This document shows positions 35,378 to 43,459 of a DNA stretch of 58,004 bases, in pieces. The position numbers and the translations under genes are program-made. Location: NCBI GenBank assembly GCA_948467395.1, contig CAOKDX010000019.1, positions 1 through 58,004 of the forward strand, given 5' to 3'. Each line of letters begins with the position of its first letter. Positions within the stretch are counted from its first letter, which is position 1. The stretch comes from an uncultured Clostridia bacterium. Its GTDB lineage: Bacteria > Bacillota > Clostridia > Lachnospirales > Lachnospiraceae. The notes beneath the pieces were generated by a model that did not search any database, had not been told where the DNA came from, and saw only the letters and a program-made list of their open reading frames with translations.

Positions 35378-35436
35378 CAAGTTCCACTGGACAAATTTGT
35401 TCTTATGGTATAGAATCATTGTAGTAGATTCTATAC
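35363..35436. repeat. Three stacked dyads after the ABC exporter
   Basis: First, GTGGAGCTTGC and GCAAGTTCCAC (35363-35387) form an 11-bp stem with one G-U pair, loop TTA overlapping the exporter stop codon. Second, ACAAATTTGT (35391-35400) is a perfect palindrome. Third, GTATAGAATC (35408-35417) and GATTCTATAC (35427-35436) form a perfect 10-bp dyad. None has a T-tract, so they are not ordinary terminators; the third could be an operator for the next gene. Confidence 0.6.
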
Positions 35437-35458
35437 AATAGGAAGGAGAGTGAGCAAT

Positions 35459-36310
35459 ATGTTCAGAACTGGCAGTAAAAAAGGGCTGGCTGAGAACCGC
35501 AGCTTCCGCATACCAAGGATTTTACCATCAAATAGAAAAGTGATCAGTCTGGTACTGGCGCTGGCAATTGGAATCTGTCCAGCAGTGACACCAGGACAGG
35601 CTAAGGCAGAGACGCAGGGAGGACTTCCGAGTATGACAACATCCGGATCGGCAGTGACACAGGATCCGTCCCAGGTGCCTGTTACACCTGTAGACCCAGC
35701 GAAGATTAAGCTGAACCGGACTAAGGGTATTTTTATGGCTGGAAAGAAGGTGACGCTGAGTATCAGCGGTACACTGAGTCCTGTGACGTGGACAAGCCAG
35801 AATCCGGAAATTGCCACCGTCAGTGAGACAGGTGTAGTAAAAGGCTTGAAGAAAGGAAAGGCAGCGATTCAGGCCAGTGTGGACGGTGTTATCCGTCAGT
35901 GCAATATCACCATCGTGGATAAGATGGGGAAAAAGGATTTTGGCAAATTCAATGGAGAGAATTTTGTCAGCTATTGCAAGAGAAAGGGCTTTAGCAAGGG
36001 TTATGCATGGTCGGGCCAGTGGAAGGGCGGCGGAAAGAAGAAATCTACATACCGCAAGATCAAGATTGGCGCTTCTAAGACGAAGGTTCAGAATGCCTAT
36101 GGTGAGATGAGCTGGAAGAAATGTACCTCAAAGGATCCCTTTACGAAAATGAAGGGACTTAAGAAAAATAAGGTGAAAACATATGGGGATGCCGTATATG
36201 GCAAATACCGCATCCGGTTTTATCTGAATAAAAAGAACAAGGTAGTTGCGATTATTCTGGCTTGTAATATTGGCCGGATCAAGAAGAGTGCTCTCCGGGG
36301 ATATCTTTGA
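35459..36310 (+). CDS. Secreted protein with a bacterial Ig-like (Big2) domain
   Basis: A 283-residue protein. A long basic N-terminus and a hydrophobic stretch (VISLVLALAIGICPAV) ending near AKAE look like a signal peptide of about 50 residues. Residues about 85-155 are a Big2 domain (KIKLNRTKGIFMAGKKVTLS, ending PEIATVSETGVVKGLKKGKA). The C-terminal 120 residues are Lys/Gly-rich and unrecognised (GWKKCT-like region, then YGKYRIRFYLNKKNKV). ATG at 35459 is preferred; the GTG at 35450 is too close to GGAAGGAG. Confidence 0.75.
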   Translation: MFRTGSKKGLAENRSFRIPRILPSNRKVISLVLALAIGICPAVTPGQAKAETQGGLPSMTTSGSAVTQDPSQVPVTPVDPAKIKLNRTKGIFMAGKKVTLSISGTLSPVTWTSQNPEIATVSETGVVKGLKKGKAAIQASVDGVIRQCNITIVDKMGKKDFGKFNGENFVSYCKRKGFSKGYAWSGQWKGGGKKKSTYRKIKIGASKTKVQNAYGEMSWKKCTSKDPFTKMKGLKKNKVKTYGDAVYGKYRIRFYLNKKNKVVAIILACNIGRIKKSALRGYL

Positions 36311-36335
36311 TCGGGAGCGGTTGAGCTGGCATAAG

Positions 36336-36378
36336 GAGACAGTGTATGTGAAAATATGTACGCTGTCTCTTAACTTTT
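36336..36378 (+). terminator. Intrinsic terminator after the Big2 gene
   Basis: GAGACAGTGTA (36336-36346) pairs with TACGCTGTCTC (36359-36369) with one G-U pair, followed by a T-rich stretch TTAACTTTT. Confidence 0.78.
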
Positions 36379-36406
36379 GTCATTATTATTAAATAGAAGC
36401 TAAATT
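36377..36406 (+). promoter_or_regulatory. Possible sigma-A promoter for the next gene
   Basis: TTGTCA (36377-36382) and TAAATT (36401-36406) with 18 bases between. Both hexamers deviate from consensus, but the position right after a terminator and 26 bases before a start codon is suitable. Confidence 0.4.
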
Positions 36407-36431
36407 AGTATTGTTTCCTGGAGGGTATACA

Positions 36432-37175
36432 TTGAATCACAAAAATGTAGTACATATTTGTATTGCTGCTATCTTTATCATTTGTTTCACAGCCGGCGTA
36501 ATCATTTCCCGGGAGAGTAATGTTTATAAAGAGGAGGGACAATATTCCGAAAACTATGATGCAGTATTGAATGATATTGGTACGCCGAAAGAAATTGTTC
36601 AGAGCATGAGTTACGAGTTTAAAGAGTATATTTGCAATAAAATCGGAAATGATGAAAAATTTGAATTTCATAATCCGGGAATTTATCTGGACTATGAGAA
36701 TCAAATGGCTGGAAGAGGTTATGGAGTTCATATATTTACCACTAGTTTTATGAAAGAAAACGTGGATGTGAATCGAATTTACCTCTTCTTTTCCTGGTTA
36801 AGGCCGCCGGCATTATTTTCTGGCGGAGAGTCATTTTGGGTGAATTTGAATACCAGCTGGACTATCAAGACAGTGGAGGATCCCTCGTTTTTTGAACTCA
36901 GACAGGGAAAATGTGGTGAGGACAATGCATATACTGTCTTTTATGAGAGAAGTCAGACAGGCGGGGTGGGAGCTGCTATTCATATTCCAATCGCCTTTGA
37001 TTGGAAGGCGTTATTTTTGAAAGGCTATTATAGAGGCTATACTGATTTTTGTGTTGAAGAAAATATAAGCAGTGAGAGAGAGGGAGAGAAGGAAAAATAT
37101 TTCGAAATTGGCTGTTCACTAAATGAGGATATGAGATCCCGAAATGTTCCGTGGGGACGTAATACGCAGAAATAA
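36432..37175 (+). CDS. Membrane-anchored protein of unknown function
   Basis: A 247-residue protein I do not recognise. Residues 6-25 (VVHICIAAIFIICFTAGVII) are one transmembrane anchor; the rest looks extracellular, with many Tyr, Phe and Glu residues. The start is TTG at 36432, six bases after GGAGGG; no ATG lies nearby. The DNA is more AT-rich than its neighbours. It stands alone between two terminators. Confidence 0.6.
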   Translation: MNHKNVVHICIAAIFIICFTAGVIISRESNVYKEEGQYSENYDAVLNDIGTPKEIVQSMSYEFKEYICNKIGNDEKFEFHNPGIYLDYENQMAGRGYGVHIFTTSFMKENVDVNRIYLFFSWLRPPALFSGGESFWVNLNTSWTIKTVEDPSFFELRQGKCGEDNAYTVFYERSQTGGVGAAIHIPIAFDWKALFLKGYYRGYTDFCVEENISSEREGEKEKYFEIGCSLNEDMRSRNVPWGRNTQK

Positions 37176-37204
37176 TCCAGGGCATATAGATACCCTGGAT
37201 TATT
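37171..37204. terminator. Bidirectional intrinsic terminator
   Basis: AATAATCCAGGG (37171-37182) and CCCTGGATTATT (37193-37204) form a perfect 12-bp stem with a 10-base loop. The stem begins inside the stop codon of the upstream gene. It serves the convergent gene on the minus strand as well. Confidence 0.88.
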
Positions 37205-37230
37205 TGATCTTAGTTTGACAGCAGGATTGT

Positions 37231-37593
37231 TTATATGGCTTCTTCTGCATTTTCTTCGGATTCGTCATCCGTTTCTTCTCCGGCTTCCTCTGTTTTTTTC
37301 TCTTTCGGAGGCTGGGAGAGGAGTACCAGTGCGATCATCAGGGCCGACAATACAAATGGTGCCAGATAGACCACAAGCTTAACCTCCTGTGATATGGAAT
37401 GTCTTCCCGTGTTAAACCAGACGATGACGCCAAAGTATATGGTGAAAACAAGGATTCCCAGAATGGCCGCCAGAATACGGGCGATGGCTTTCCGGTTTCC
37501 GCCAAACCGTGCTTTCACGATATAATATACAAGGAAAAATGCCACTCCTGAATCGATCAGGCCAAATAGCAGCATAGCTGGATTCATGGTCAC
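37231..37593 (-). CDS. Small membrane protein of unknown function
   Basis: A 120-residue protein with three predicted membrane helices (about 8-26, 38-60 and 73-92), followed by a highly acidic, Glu-rich tail (EKKTEEAGEETDDESEENAE). No family recognised. The start is GTG at 37593, with AAGAGGTGAT upstream; ATG at 37587 is a possible alternative. It has its own extended -10 promoter and sits downstream of the HD-GYP gene on the same strand. Confidence 0.7.
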   Translation of the reverse strand: MTMNPAMLLFGLIDSGVAFFLVYYIVKARFGGNRKAIARILAAILGILVFTIYFGVIVWFNTGRHSISQEVKLVVYLAPFVLSALMIALVLLSQPPKEKKTEEAGEETDDESEENAEEAI

Positions 37594-37626
37594 GATATCA
37601 CCTCTTAGATAAAAAATTCTTTCCTC

Positions 37627-37635
37627 ATTATAGCA
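37627..37635 (-). promoter_or_regulatory. Extended -10 promoter for the small membrane protein
   Basis: Read on the minus strand the sequence is TGCTATAAT, a TGnTATAAT extended -10 element, about 34 bases before the start codon. The -35 (TTTCCT at a 17-base spacing) is weak, as is common with extended -10 promoters. A CTTTCCTC/GAGGAAAG dyad with a T-run downstream overlaps it and could end the HD-GYP transcript. Confidence 0.6.
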
Positions 37636-37664
37636 TACAAATCAGGAAGAGGAAAGCCCTCCTG

Positions 37665-38705
37665 TCATACATTTTCAAATTCTGTTCTGACTTTTCTCAG
37701 ACATTCCATAAGTTTCGGTGAAAATACACCGCATTCGCCATTGATGATCATACGGAAGGCATGATCCTTTGGGATGGCATCCTTATATACCCGTTCATTT
37801 GTCAGGGCATCGTATACATCCGCAATGGAAACGATCTGGGCGGACAGAGGGATTTCCGAACCCCGCAGGCCATCCGGGTAACCGCTTCCGTCATACCGCT
37901 CGTGATGGGAGTGGCAGATTTCCTTACAGACCTTTGAGTACTCGTCACTCCATATGCCTCTCATATTATCCAGTATTTCGCAGCCGCTGATGGTATGGGA
38001 TTTGATGTACTCAAATTCCTGGTCGGTAAGACGCCCCGGTTTCATCAGTATCTTATCCGGCAGGGCAATCTTACCGATATCGTGCAGGGGGCTTGCGGTA
38101 ACGATGACAGAGACCTTTTCCGGCGTGAGGTTGAATTCAGGAAAACATTTCATCGCCTCTGTGGCAAGGATCCGGGTATATTCCTTTACCCGGTGTATAT
38201 GTTCACCGCTCTCCACATTCCGGTATTCTACGATATCGCCCAGTGCGTCAATAATAGTCTCATTGCTTTTCGTCAGACGATCTGACTGCAGTTTCAGCAG
38301 CTTGTGCTGTTTCTGCATTGTATTCTGGTATTGGAACAGCCGGATGCAGTTTCGGATTCTGTGTTTGACCAGACTGGCATCGAAGGGCGCACAGATAAAC
38401 TCGGCAATCTCATATCTGCAGAGCTCGTCTCCCAGGCTGGATGGGATTTCAGAACAGACAGCCAGAAGAGGTATCCTGTCACATGTGCTGTTCTGCCGGA
38501 TTGTCTTTACCAGGGCAAATTCTTCTGATTTCATTGTGGGATAATCTGCGAGGATCGCAGCAATGGACTCGGTATCATGGGTAATAAAGTCATTTAACTG
38601 CCGGATATCCGTGATTTCTGCCAGGACATAATCCTCATTCAGTATTCTTTTTAATAATGGATAATTTTGCTCCTGAGGATCGATCAGTATAATTCTATTT
38701 TGCAT
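37665..38705 (-). CDS. Response-regulator-like HD-GYP domain protein
   Basis: A 346-residue protein. Residues 1-120 are a receiver-like domain with degenerate key positions: a single acid in LIDPQE, Asp in AILADYPT, and Ala where Lys is expected (CAPFD). Residues about 160-340 are HD-GYP, with HDIGKIALPDKIL and HHERYDGSGYPDGL intact, so hydrolysis of cyclic di-GMP is likely. A short coiled coil joins the two. It lies 21 bases after the FapA-like gene on the same strand, probably in one operon, which links second-messenger turnover with a flagellum-associated protein. Confidence 0.88.
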   Translation of the reverse strand: MQNRIILIDPQEQNYPLLKRILNEDYVLAEITDIRQLNDFITHDTESIAAILADYPTMKSEEFALVKTIRQNSTCDRIPLLAVCSEIPSSLGDELCRYEIAEFICAPFDASLVKHRIRNCIRLFQYQNTMQKQHKLLKLQSDRLTKSNETIIDALGDIVEYRNVESGEHIHRVKEYTRILATEAMKCFPEFNLTPEKVSVIVTASPLHDIGKIALPDKILMKPGRLTDQEFEYIKSHTISGCEILDNMRGIWSDEYSKVCKEICHSHHERYDGSGYPDGLRGSEIPLSAQIVSIADVYDALTNERVYKDAIPKDHAFRMIINGECGVFSPKLMECLRKVRTEFENV

Positions 38706-38726
38706 GTATTACCTCCATATATAGGG

Positions 38727-40910
38727 TTATGTTTCAAGATTGATGGCCCCGTCGGTATTTTTCCGAAACGTTACCTGCCGGAGCTTATCGCCGCGCCAGA
38801 TAGTTCCGCTGATCTCGATTACTACGTTGTCATACAGAACATTGCGGATAATCACGCAGGCAGAGTCTGTCTTCTCCAACCGTTCCCTCATCCTTTCTGT
38901 CTCATTTTCCAGCTCGGAAAGCTGCTTTTGTTTGGCGTCTATGGCCTCTTCCAGTTCCAGATAGGGTTTCATCGTGTTTCGGACCTCCGGTTTGAACCGG
39001 CGGTGATAATCCTCATAGGCATGTCCCAGTATACTCAGTTCATCCTGAATCTCCTTTAACTGGTGTGCGAGCCTTGCATTTTCTTTTTCCAGATCTTCCG
39101 TGATTCCGGTGGTGAGACTGGTGGGAACCCCGGCGGCATTTCCTGCATTCATAATCTGGAAGCCGGATTCGGAATAAGCGGTTCCACCGGCTATCATTCC
39201 CTTTCCGTCCAGGGCAGATATGACCCCGCGGGCAAAGAGCCTGCTGTTGAGACAGTAGGCGGCCTGGATCTCCCCCTCCGCGTATAGGTTGGCGGATTCA
39301 AAATAATGGCCGACAATGTTTTGGGCGGCGCGTACCGTTCCGGAGCCGCTGGCATTGATACCCTGTCTGATCAGGATATTTCCGTCACAGGAGAGCTCAG
39401 CGGCTTCTACATAACCGTTTACAACGATATCTCCGGTGGCGTGGAGCACCGCTCCGGTGCCAATATTTCCATTAACCTGAATACTGCCGTCGAAATCAAT
39501 GTCCCCGCCTGCAGCAGTGACATCCTCCAGGACAAGAAGGCTTGTGATATCCATTCTTTCTCCGTTCAGTTCAATCCTTCCGGTATTGGTGGCGACATAG
39601 GTTTTTTGATCCGGCAGAACCTTAAAGCCGATGCCGGTCAGGCGGGGCTGTTCTTTTCCGGATTTGGATGGCAGAAACTGTCCGGTTACTGATTTTCCCG
39701 GGGTTCCTTCCTGCGGCTCATGATAGAAGGCGATCTTCTGATCCTCTTCCACCAGTTCAAACCATTCCACACTGTGATAGTCCACCGATCCATCCGGCAG
39801 TTCTTTGGGTTTTCGGTTGAGATCTGTGCGGAAAAAGAATTCGTACCAGCCGTCGCTGCCCTCTTCTGCGGGAGTTCCCCGGGCGATAACAGTGCCGTTG
39901 CCTTTATATTTTCCAGAAATCAGACCGTCGATGGCAATCTCATCAATTCCGTGCCGCACGCCCTGTGCCAATAGAGTTGCCAGTATTGCCTCTCTCGTCA
40001 GCGGAGGGCGGGAGTCTGCCACATGAATATGGGCCGTCATATTGTCTTCGCTGACAGAGATATAGAAGGCCTCTCCGGGAACGGTTTCCTGACGAAATTG
40101 TTCTATATTTGTAGATTCACCTTTTTCCAGTAGAAGGCGCCGCCGCCGCATCTCCTTTGTCGTATACATCAGACTGCTGTATCTGCTTACATCCAGCCGC
40201 CGCTCCAGTCCTTTTCGAATCTCTTCCATCTGTGAGTAGGAGTAGAGGGGATCTGCATATTGTGAGATATCCAGCCGTCGCTCCAGTCCCAGCCGGATCT
40301 CCCGCATCTGACGCCATGAATATCCAGGATCCGCATACAGGGACACATCCAGGCCATGGGAGAGTCCGGAGCTTATTTCACGGATAGAATCGCCTTTATA
40401 GTATGGCTTCAGCCACGGTTCAATGGGAATTCTCTTTTCCACGGCGTGCCGGATCGCTTTGAGCTGTTCTTCATCATAGCCCTCTTTGATATAGGGGATA
40501 ATGGATATGCCTGATAAAATAGATTTGCGAAGCTGCTGCAGGATACCTACCTTTAGATGTAGAAAGGGAGTTAAATTCATATCCTGTTCCAATCCTTTGC
40601 GAAGCTCCCGCATCTTGGTATATGGGATGTCCGGTTTGGCATATATGCTGACATCAATGCCATTTTCCAGTCCCTTTCGGATCTCTTCCATCTGGAACCA
40701 GTCGTAGCACGGTCTGGCGTAGAATTCTACAGGAAGCTGTTCCTGGAGGCCAAGCCGGATCTGATACATCTGAATGGCCATATAATCCCTGCTGGCATAA
40801 CTGGCTACATGGAGACCGGCCTCCATCCCTGTCCTGATTTCATGGATCTGGTCGGCAGAAAAGCCCTTCTTCTGTAAAAAAATCTCTAAATCCGCTGTTT
40901 TTTCTTTCAT
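38727..40910 (-). CDS. FapA-like (DUF342) protein with a 25-residue repeat array
   Basis: A 727-residue protein. The C-terminal half, from about 270, is a FapA/DUF342-type domain: a lobe with SVEWFELVEEDQKIAFYHEP, then a right-handed beta-helix of short Gly-rich turns (GDIDFDGSIQVNGNIGTGAV, ALDGKGMIAGGTAYSES), then a coiled coil (KENARLAHQLKEIQDELS). The N-terminal 260 residues consist of about ten imperfect 25-residue repeats with the core QMREIRKGLERGLDVSxYADP. Family members are tied to flagellar assembly or polar localisation. The repeats are not part of standard FapA and may be a binding scaffold. First gene of a leftward operon. Confidence 0.82.
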   Translation of the reverse strand: MKEKTADLEIFLQKKGFSADQIHEIRTGMEAGLHVASYASRDYMAIQMYQIRLGLQEQLPVEFYARPCYDWFQMEEIRKGLENGIDVSIYAKPDIPYTKMRELRKGLEQDMNLTPFLHLKVGILQQLRKSILSGISIIPYIKEGYDEEQLKAIRHAVEKRIPIEPWLKPYYKGDSIREISSGLSHGLDVSLYADPGYSWRQMREIRLGLERRLDISQYADPLYSYSQMEEIRKGLERRLDVSRYSSLMYTTKEMRRRRLLLEKGESTNIEQFRQETVPGEAFYISVSEDNMTAHIHVADSRPPLTREAILATLLAQGVRHGIDEIAIDGLISGKYKGNGTVIARGTPAEEGSDGWYEFFFRTDLNRKPKELPDGSVDYHSVEWFELVEEDQKIAFYHEPQEGTPGKSVTGQFLPSKSGKEQPRLTGIGFKVLPDQKTYVATNTGRIELNGERMDITSLLVLEDVTAAGGDIDFDGSIQVNGNIGTGAVLHATGDIVVNGYVEAAELSCDGNILIRQGINASGSGTVRAAQNIVGHYFESANLYAEGEIQAAYCLNSRLFARGVISALDGKGMIAGGTAYSESGFQIMNAGNAAGVPTSLTTGITEDLEKENARLAHQLKEIQDELSILGHAYEDYHRRFKPEVRNTMKPYLELEEAIDAKQKQLSELENETERMRERLEKTDSACVIIRNVLYDNVVIEISGTIWRGDKLRQVTFRKNTDGAINLET
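39950..40860 (-). repeat. DNA encoding tandem 25-residue repeats
   Basis: About ten head-to-tail units of roughly 75 bases encode the (M/L)REIRxGLExxxDVSxYA pattern. Copies diverge in sequence, so this is an old amino-acid-level repeat rather than a recent exact DNA expansion. The best matching units are those around 40190-40330. Boundaries are approximate. Confidence 0.7.
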
Positions 40911-40950
40911 TTTCCATTCCTTTTATACATCCGCATTATAGTATGATTTT

Positions 40951-40980
40951 AGTATACTAAGAAATATTCTAATTTGTCAA
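40951..40980 (-). promoter_or_regulatory. Sigma-A promoter for the FapA-like/HD-GYP operon
   Basis: On the minus strand TTGACA (40980-40975) and TATACT (40956-40951) are 18 bases apart, about 40 bases before the start codon. It is divergent from the tRNA promoter. Confidence 0.75.
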
Positions 40981-41005
40981 ATCCAAAAAAATTTTGTTTT
41001 TTTTC

Positions 41006-41034
41006 TTGACATTTTTTGAGAACCGTGGTAACAT
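41006..41034 (+). promoter_or_regulatory. Sigma-A promoter for tRNA-Leu
   Basis: TTGACA (41006-41011), a 17-base spacer and TAACAT (41029-41034), ending 11 bases before the mature tRNA 5' end. Confidence 0.8.
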
Positions 41035-41045
41035 AACTCTTGCAT

Positions 41046-41129
41046 GCAGGAATGGCGGAATTGGCAGACGCGCACGGTTCAGGTCCGTGTGGTAGCAATA
41101 CCATGAGGGTTCAAGTCCCTTTTCCTGCA
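41046..41129 (+). tRNA. tRNA-Leu (anticodon CAG)
   Basis: An 84-base class II tRNA. The acceptor stem is GCAGGAA/TTCCTGC with discriminator A. The D-loop carries AATTGGCAGAC, the anticodon loop TTCAGGT with CAG is closed by ACGG/CCGT, a long variable arm contains TGGTAGCAATACCA, and GGGTTCAAGTCCC is the T-arm. CCA is not encoded. Confidence 0.96.
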
Positions 41130-41159
41130 TTTTTTATTTGCTAATAGGACAGAGATGCG

Positions 41160-41197
41160 GGGTTAGATTTCCAGGTGAGGTCTAACCTGTTTTTTTC
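41160..41197 (+). terminator. Intrinsic terminator after tRNA-Leu
   Basis: GGTTAGA (41161-41167) pairs with TCTAACC (41181-41187), followed by TG and seven T. It lies just upstream of the response-regulator gene and within any longer reading of that gene, which supports the GTG start chosen there. Confidence 0.85.
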
Positions 41198-41246
41198 TTA
41201 TAGGAAAGAGCGTCATGTGTGTTGTGAAAACCTAGGGGGGAATGAA

Positions 41247-41909
41247 GTGTCACAGGGAAGAGTATTGATTATCGAAGATGAGATTTCCATAGCGAAGATG
41301 ATAGCGATGAATCTTAAGGTGGCGGGATATTGCGTGACAATGTTCCACGATGGCGCCCAGGCCGCCGAATCAGTCAGGGAGGAGCACGATTATGATATAG
41401 CCCTTCTTGATGTGATGCTGCCCGGCATGGATGGCTTTACTCTGCTGGAAGTGATCCGGCAGTATGGGATCCCGGTGATCTTTCTGACTGCCCGGGATGA
41501 TATCGGATCCAAGGTGCAGGGACTGCAGGGCGGCGCAGAGGACTATATAGTAAAGCCCTTTGAGATGCTGGAGCTTATGGTGCGGATGGAGAAGGTACTG
41601 GACAGGACGAGGAAATCTGGTGACGTGATCCACATACTGGACATTGATATCAATCTGCTGGAGCATACTGTGAGAAAAGGCGGAGAAGAGATTGTATTGA
41701 AGCCAATGGAATTTGAATTGCTGTGTGTGCTGGCCCGGAATAAGAATATTGCCATTTCCAGAGAAGAGCTGCTGCGCCGGGTGTGGGGAGTGGATTATAT
41801 GGGGGAGACGCGGACGGTGGATGTTCATATTGGACAGCTTAGGAAAAAGCTCTCCCTGTCTGGTCACATTAAAACCATTTCCAAGCTGGGTTACCGGTTT
41901 GAGGAGTAG
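41247..41909 (+). CDS. OmpR/PhoB-family response regulator
   Basis: A 220-residue regulator. The receiver domain has acidic residues at EDE (10-12), phosphoacceptor Asp55 in LLDVMLPGMDG, Thr in FLTARDD and Lys in IVKPFE. The C-terminal winged helix includes LKPMEFELLCVLARN and TVDVHIGQLRKKL. The start is GTG at 41247, six bases after AGGGGGG. It is followed by its histidine kinase. Confidence 0.9.
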   Translation: MSQGRVLIIEDEISIAKMIAMNLKVAGYCVTMFHDGAQAAESVREEHDYDIALLDVMLPGMDGFTLLEVIRQYGIPVIFLTARDDIGSKVQGLQGGAEDYIVKPFEMLELMVRMEKVLDRTRKSGDVIHILDIDINLLEHTVRKGGEEIVLKPMEFELLCVLARNKNIAISREELLRRVWGVDYMGETRTVDVHIGQLRKKLSLSGHIKTISKLGYRFEE

Positions 41910-41913
41910 AACC

Positions 41914-43299
41914 ATGCGTCTGAAAACAAAAATAATTCTTATCTGTTGTATCAGTGTTCTTTTTTCCTCTTCCGCCTGCAGTGCGGCAGTCTATTTTATA
42001 GTAAAAAATTTTTCCCTGGATGCAGCAGAGGGCCAGAGCTTTAAGGATGCCTTCGCTGCTTTTTCTGATCTGGAGCATGATATGACAGCGCTGAAGATTG
42101 GGGCGAATGAGACAGTAGACAGGAATGTGCTGGAATATATAATGAAGAAACAGGGAGATGAGTTCTTATTGTGCTTTTCCCACCGAAAAAACGAGGAACA
42201 GGAGATCTACAATTCAACAGTATTAAAAAGAGAGGAACTGGAGGCGCTGAAGTACCAGACAGAGGAGACGATGCTGGTTGAGAAGGCAGAGCTGGAGTGG
42301 GAGGGAAAACATTTTTTTGTCTATCGGAGAGAGTATTATGATGCGGATTTCTATAAACTGGAGGACATTTCCTATGTAGGGGAACGAGTGAGGCTTCTGG
42401 GGACAGGCATGGCTGTTCTGGCGGGCATTGTGACGATCGTTGTCTGCCTTCTGCTTTTCTTCATATTAAATAAAGTATTTCGGCCTCTGCATCAGCTGAG
42501 TGCCGGCGCCCGGCAGATTGCCCAGGGCAGATATGATAGAAGGATCGTCGTGGAACGCCAGGATGAAATCGGCGAACTAAGTGAAGACTTCAATCAGATG
42601 GCAGAAGCGGTGCAGTACCATATAGAAAGCCTGGAGGAGGCCCAGCGGAGGCGGACCCTTTTCATGGGGAACCTGACTCACGAGCTGAAGACTCCCATGA
42701 CGGCAGTATCCGGATATGCCAGAACACTGCTTACGGTGAAGCTTTCGGAGGAGGACAGGGAGGAGGCGCTCACTTATATTTACGAGGAGAGCTGCCGTCT
42801 GGAACGTCTCTCCAAAAAAATGATGAACCTTCTTCTGCTGGAGGAAGAGGACGTGATCAGGCTGGTGGAAGTGCCGGCACGAAAATTATTTTCCAGTACG
42901 GAGGAGGCCTGCCGGCGCAGTCTGGCAGAGGACGGAATCCGGTTGGAATGCAGGGAAGAGGGAGAAGCTTTTCTTGTAGATGAGGATCTCTTTACCGAAG
43001 TTCTCATCAATCTGGTTGATAACGCCAGAAAGGCAAGCCGGCAGGGAGACCGGATCATCCTGTCTGCGGCGGGCAATGTAATTGAGGTCAGGGATTTTGG
43101 CAGCGGAATCCCGGAGGATGAGAGGGATAAGATACTGGAACCATTTTATATGATTGATAAGTCCCGCAGCAGAAGGAGCGGGGGTGCAGGACTGGGTCTT
43201 GCCATTACTGCCATGATATTGAAACGGCATAACTGCCGGATGGAGATTGAAAGCACAGTGGGAGAGGGAACCAGGATACGATGCCTGTTTCCCATTTGA
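41914..43299 (+). CDS. Sensor histidine kinase
   Basis: A 461-residue membrane kinase. Transmembrane helices lie near 6-30 and 163-187 around an extracytoplasmic sensor of about 130 residues. HAMP follows (FRPLHQLSAGARQIAQGRYD), then HisKA with phosphorylated His256 in LTHELKTPMTAV, and HATPase motifs NLVDNARKAS, DFGSGIPEDERDKI and GAGLGLAI. GAGGAG lies six bases before the ATG, within the end of the regulator gene. The downstream lipoprotein/ABC set is a plausible target. Confidence 0.9.
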   Translation: MRLKTKIILICCISVLFSSSACSAAVYFIVKNFSLDAAEGQSFKDAFAAFSDLEHDMTALKIGANETVDRNVLEYIMKKQGDEFLLCFSHRKNEEQEIYNSTVLKREELEALKYQTEETMLVEKAELEWEGKHFFVYRREYYDADFYKLEDISYVGERVRLLGTGMAVLAGIVTIVVCLLLFFILNKVFRPLHQLSAGARQIAQGRYDRRIVVERQDEIGELSEDFNQMAEAVQYHIESLEEAQRRRTLFMGNLTHELKTPMTAVSGYARTLLTVKLSEEDREEALTYIYEESCRLERLSKKMMNLLLLEEEDVIRLVEVPARKLFSSTEEACRRSLAEDGIRLECREEGEAFLVDEDLFTEVLINLVDNARKASRQGDRIILSAAGNVIEVRDFGSGIPEDERDKILEPFYMIDKSRSRRSGGAGLGLAITAMILKRHNCRMEIESTVGEGTRIRCLFPI

Positions 43300-43360
43300 C
43301 CGGCGTTTTTTATGGCCAGGGCTTTTTACAATTTGTTTAAAAAATGATGAATACCTGATG

Positions 43361-43406
43361 CAGATGTCTATGTTACAATGGGTTCAACATAGACGTCTGT
43401 TTTTTA
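43361..43406 (+). terminator. Strong intrinsic terminator after the two-component genes
   Basis: CAGATGTCTATGTT (43361-43374) pairs with AACATAGACGTCTG (43386-43399) over 14 bp with one G-U pair, followed by TTTTTT. It leaves only about 50 bases before the next start codon, so the downstream gene's promoter must be very close or the hairpin acts as an attenuator. Confidence 0.9.
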
Positions 43407-43459
43407 TTCTAGTGAGTAATGGCGTTGTTGCACTAACAGAAATAAGGGAGGTAAGTACA

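Noticed and set aside
37373-37690. Mobile element remnants around the small membrane protein
   Set aside because: No transposase motif, terminal inverted repeat or target duplication could be found by eye.
39950-40860. CRISPR array or DNA satellite suggested by periodic sequence
   Set aside because: The period is about 75 bases, in frame, with diverged copies encoding a protein repeat; there are no conserved direct repeats with unique spacers.
41175-41246. N-terminal extension of the OmpR regulator
   Set aside because: It overlaps the terminator hairpin after the tRNA and lacks a ribosome site; GTG 41247 gives the normal receiver start.
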